From the NCBI GenBank assembly GCA_030650395.1, contig JAUSDY010000074.1, positions 1 to 64,000 on the forward strand: DNA of 64,000 bases. Reading direction: 5' to 3'. Under the pieces are notes generated by a model. The model made no database searches and was not told where the DNA came from. It was given only the letters and a program-made list of their open reading frames with translations. This document shows positions 63,966 through 64,000 of the stretch, piece by piece (the stretch's first letter is position 1; each line of letters opens with the position of its first letter). The stretch is from Acidobacteriota bacterium. Its GTDB lineage: Bacteria > Acidobacteriota > Vicinamibacteria > Vicinamibacterales > UBA2999. The translations under genes were made by a program, and so were the position numbers.

Positions 63966-64000
63966 ACTAGGGACTACGAACCTCCAATTGTAGTGACGCC

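Overview
The window looks like chromosome of a GC-rich soil acidobacterium, probably from the Vicinamibacteria. This is an inference from gene content, since no rRNA is present. The pointers are an ADOP-type orphan MacB-like permease (60194-62650), a VWA protein of the acidobacterial VWFA-related type (42948-43847), two kinase-TolB-TPR sensor proteins, many secreted hydrolases, and secreted Asp-box and quinoprotein-like propellers. The only RNA gene found is a tRNA-Glu(CUC) at 63891-63965 on the minus strand.

Layout. 0-6 kb: a fused alpha/beta E1 dehydrogenase, a secreted EEP phosphoesterase, a response regulator and an M19 dipeptidase. 6.4-12.6 kb: a minus-strand block of ECF sigma factor, Ser/Thr kinase-TPR, an 83-residue coiled-coil peptide ending in a Cys-rich tail, a SagB-type dehydrogenase and two ICMT-like methyltransferases, which reads as a RiPP-like locus without a cyclase. 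12.7-27.5 kb: serine hydrolases, M14 and M28 peptidases, OsmC, a PIG-V-like mannosyltransferase, a domain-swapped aconitase-family enzyme, a PQQ-like propeller and two decayed gene fragments. 27.7-34 kb: a zinc ribbon protein, MATE pump, amidohydrolase, OsmC, methyltransferase and a kinase-TPR gene broken by a deletion. 34-44 kb: a large Asp-box protein, GT39, M20, quinone reductase, SurA-DsbA fusion and VWA protein. 44-50.6 kb: an AOR, MoaD and three-subunit xanthine-dehydrogenase-like block. 50.7-55.7 kb: gamma-glutamyltransferase, a lipoprotein, and a divergent proline racemase / ornithine cyclodeaminase pair. 56.2-64 kb: an accessory island abutting tRNA-Glu.

The island has five copies of a site built on the 16-bp 3' end of tRNA-Glu. 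Three pairs of neighbouring copies enclose single-gene or toxin-antitoxin cassettes with start-to-start spacings of 586, 594 and 588 bp (an unknown 117-aa gene, DUF433 with a truncated DUF5615 toxin, and a GIY-YIG nuclease). Between the second and third copies lies a 6-kb block holding a cupin, an HTH protein, a PCYCGC-like protein, a 65-residue secreted Cys peptide followed by a strong terminator, a beta-propeller lipoprotein and the ADOP permease.

A second theme is repeats. Many intergenic gaps and several coding regions carry palindromic or word-scrambled short repeats. Some are inserted in frame (beta-lactamase-like, MATE, amidohydrolase, XDH FAD subunit, M20, GT39), some form signal peptides, and one family supplies the start codon of two unrelated genes. 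A roughly 185-bp element with terminal inverted repeats occurs twice. No CRISPR array, transposase, integrase or rRNA was seen.
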